From: an uncultured Odoribacter sp.
GTDB taxonomy: Bacteria; Bacteroidota; Bacteroidia; Bacteroidales; Marinifilaceae
NCBI GenBank assembly: GCA_905204385.1
Contig: CAJKZL010000108.1
Span: 1-8,536 of the forward strand
DNA length: 8,536 bases
Direction: 5' to 3'
Below the pieces are notes generated by a model that had not been told where the DNA came from, did not search any database, and saw only the letters and a program-made list of their open reading frames with translations. Shown piece after piece: positions 7,448 through 8,536 of this stretch; the first letter of the stretch is position 1; each line of letters opens with the position of its first letter. A program made the translations under genes and the position numbers.

Positions 7448-8536
7448 ATGAAAACAATTGGGTTATGTGTAAGTATACTGATCGGGTTAAGTGCTTGTCA
7501 GTCGCATCGGGATTCCGTTGTTGAGGTACGGACAGGAGAGGGATCTGTGCCTGCTAAGGTTATTTTGGTTACTTCCGATTCTACCTATGAAATATTTCCG
7601 GATTCTCTGGGGACAGCACGTTTTGTGCTGTCTCCGGGAATAAAGGGAAGTTACGCTTCTTGTAGGTGGGGAAAATCACTTATTCCCCTTTATCTGGAAC
7701 GAGGTAAGAATTTGACTATCACGATGGGAAATGATCGGCCGCCTGTTTTCGAAGGCCAGGGAGCGAAGGAAAACGAGTACTTGAATAGTGAATTATTACG
7801 GCAGGTTGGCTTGAATAATGAAATGGAAGAAGACCGGTTTATCGAAGAAGTGTGGGCATTGGAGCAAAAGTTATCGGCTCATTTGAAAGAACAGCATTTG
7901 GATGTGGCTTTTACGAATACCGAAAATAAGAGATTGCATTATTGGGTCTGTTCCTTGTGGCGTCAATATATTACTCCGTTTCATCGTCCTTCTGATTCCT
8001 TTTATGAGCAGATGGAAAAAGCCGTTCAGGAAGATACATCCCTGATAGAATTGCCGGAATACAGGAAAGCCTGGAAGGGGTTGGTCGAGGTGATGGCGAC
8101 AAAAGATTTGTTGTCATGGGATCCTTATGAACTAGTCGGAAAACAACTGGCTTATATAGAGGAAAAAATTAAAGATCCGGCATTGATCGGGTATCTAACA
8201 GACGATATTATCGTCGCTTATATCAGGCAGTACGATATCGCTAAGGCCGGAGAATTATTGCCTCTCTATCGGGCAAAGGTTCGGGAAGCCTCGAAAGTAA
8301 AAGCTTTGGAGAAACTACGCTCGAAATGGGCGCGGATCGCTCCCGGACAATTATCTCCCGATTTTGCTTGTCCCGATCCTTCCGGGAAGGTGGTGGGCCT
8401 GTCCGATCTCAAAGGTAAATATGTGTATATCGATGTCTGGGCAACCTGGTGTGGACCTTGTTGTGCAGAACTTCCGCATTTGCAAAAGTTAGAGCAGAAG
8501 TTTGCAACGAGAAACATCGCCTTCGATAGCATTTCT
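7448..8536 (+). CDS. TlpA-family thioredoxin-like lipoprotein, C-terminus beyond the window
   Basis: The frame is open for 363 codons from the ATG at 7448 to the right edge, 4 nt after the PKD-like gene stop. It starts with a short lipoprotein signal (ILIGLSAC, Cys17). Residues about 25-115 form a beta-rich N-terminal module of the DUF4369 type (LYLERGKNLTI, then FEGQGAKENEYLN). A helical linker follows to about 305. The thioredoxin/AhpC-TSA-like domain begins around PGQLSPDFACPDPSGKVVGL and carries WATWCGPC with Cys335 and Cys338 (8450-8461). Such proteins are lipid-anchored thiol-disulfide oxidoreductases facing the periplasm. The residue after the motif is a third Cys (WCGPCC), where Arg or Lys is common. 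The sequence after Cys17 (QSHRDS) lacks an acidic cluster, so unlike the two genes before it this one is predicted to stay on the periplasmic side. The cis-Pro loop is outside the window. The partner is unknown; its place suggests it treats the imported substrate or matures the system's proteins. Confidence 0.88.
   Translation, partial: MKTIGLCVSILIGLSACQSHRDSVVEVRTGEGSVPAKVILVTSDSTYEIFPDSLGTARFVLSPGIKGSYASCRWGKSLIPLYLERGKNLTITMGNDRPPVFEGQGAKENEYLNSELLRQVGLNNEMEEDRFIEEVWALEQKLSAHLKEQHLDVAFTNTENKRLHYWVCSLWRQYITPFHRPSDSFYEQMEKAVQEDTSLIELPEYRKAWKGLVEVMATKDLLSWDPYELVGKQLAYIEEKIKDPALIGYLTDDIIVAYIRQYDIAKAGELLPLYRAKVREASKVKALEKLRSKWARIAPGQLSPDFACPDPSGKVVGLSDLKGKYVYIDVWATWCGPCCAELPHLQKLEQKFATRNIAFDSIS

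Noticed and set aside
261..8536. Polysaccharide utilisation locus
   Set aside because: The SusC/SusD pair alone does not imply glycans. No glycoside hydrolase, lyase or sulfatase is in the window, and STN/DUF4843/PKD/TlpA neighbours do not point to a carbohydrate.
1..8536. Minus-strand frames, CRISPR arrays, tRNA or rRNA genes, insertion sequences
   Set aside because: Minus-strand open frames all lie opposite clear plus-strand genes and resemble no family. I saw no regularly spaced repeats, no tRNA-like cloverleaf, and no transposase or terminal inverted repeats.

Overview
The window comes from a member of the Bacteroidota, most likely the Bacteroidales. Almost all of it is one plus-strand operon built around a SusC/SusD (RagA/RagB) outer-membrane uptake pair, followed by four-gene-style accessory lipoproteins and a TlpA-type thioredoxin lipoprotein. 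All genes lie on the plus strand. Junctions are tight (34 nt, 1 bp overlap, 4 bp overlap, 4 nt), and Shine-Dalgarno sites are weak or absent, as is usual in this phylum. A genus cannot be fixed from the sequence alone.

Layout. Bases 2-175 are one open frame that is a chimera. Its first part is a piece of tryptophanyl-tRNA synthetase around the KMSKS loop, of Firmicutes-like character. Its last part resembles the C-terminal tail of a FecR anti-sigma factor, the gene normally expected just upstream of a SusC with an STN domain. Bases 176-260 hold two consecutive hairpins, the second terminator-like. Bases 261-3638 are a SusC/RagA transporter with an N-terminal STN signalling domain, broken by two in-frame stops (TGA at 1608, TAA at 2700). 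Bases 3673-5135 are its SusD/RagB partner, broken by a frameshift near 4762. Bases 5135-5935 encode a DUF4843-like lipoprotein, 5932-7443 a PKD-like (PF16407-type) lipoprotein, and 7448 to the right edge a TlpA-family lipoprotein with a WCGPC active site that runs off the window.

How the parts fit. In the intact version, substrate would be bound at the surface by SusD and the two accessory lipoproteins and pulled through SusC using TonB energy. The STN domain would signal to FecR, which would release an ECF sigma factor and induce the operon. The TlpA lipoprotein would act on thiols or disulfides in the periplasm. The substrate is unknown; no glycan-degrading enzyme or peptidase is visible here.

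The most notable feature is not a new system but damage. Three lesions sit in the transporter pair while the three downstream accessory genes are open, and there is a chimeric join at the left edge. These could be real decay of a redundant uptake locus, or consensus and assembly errors in a draft or metagenomic sequence; the sequence alone cannot decide.
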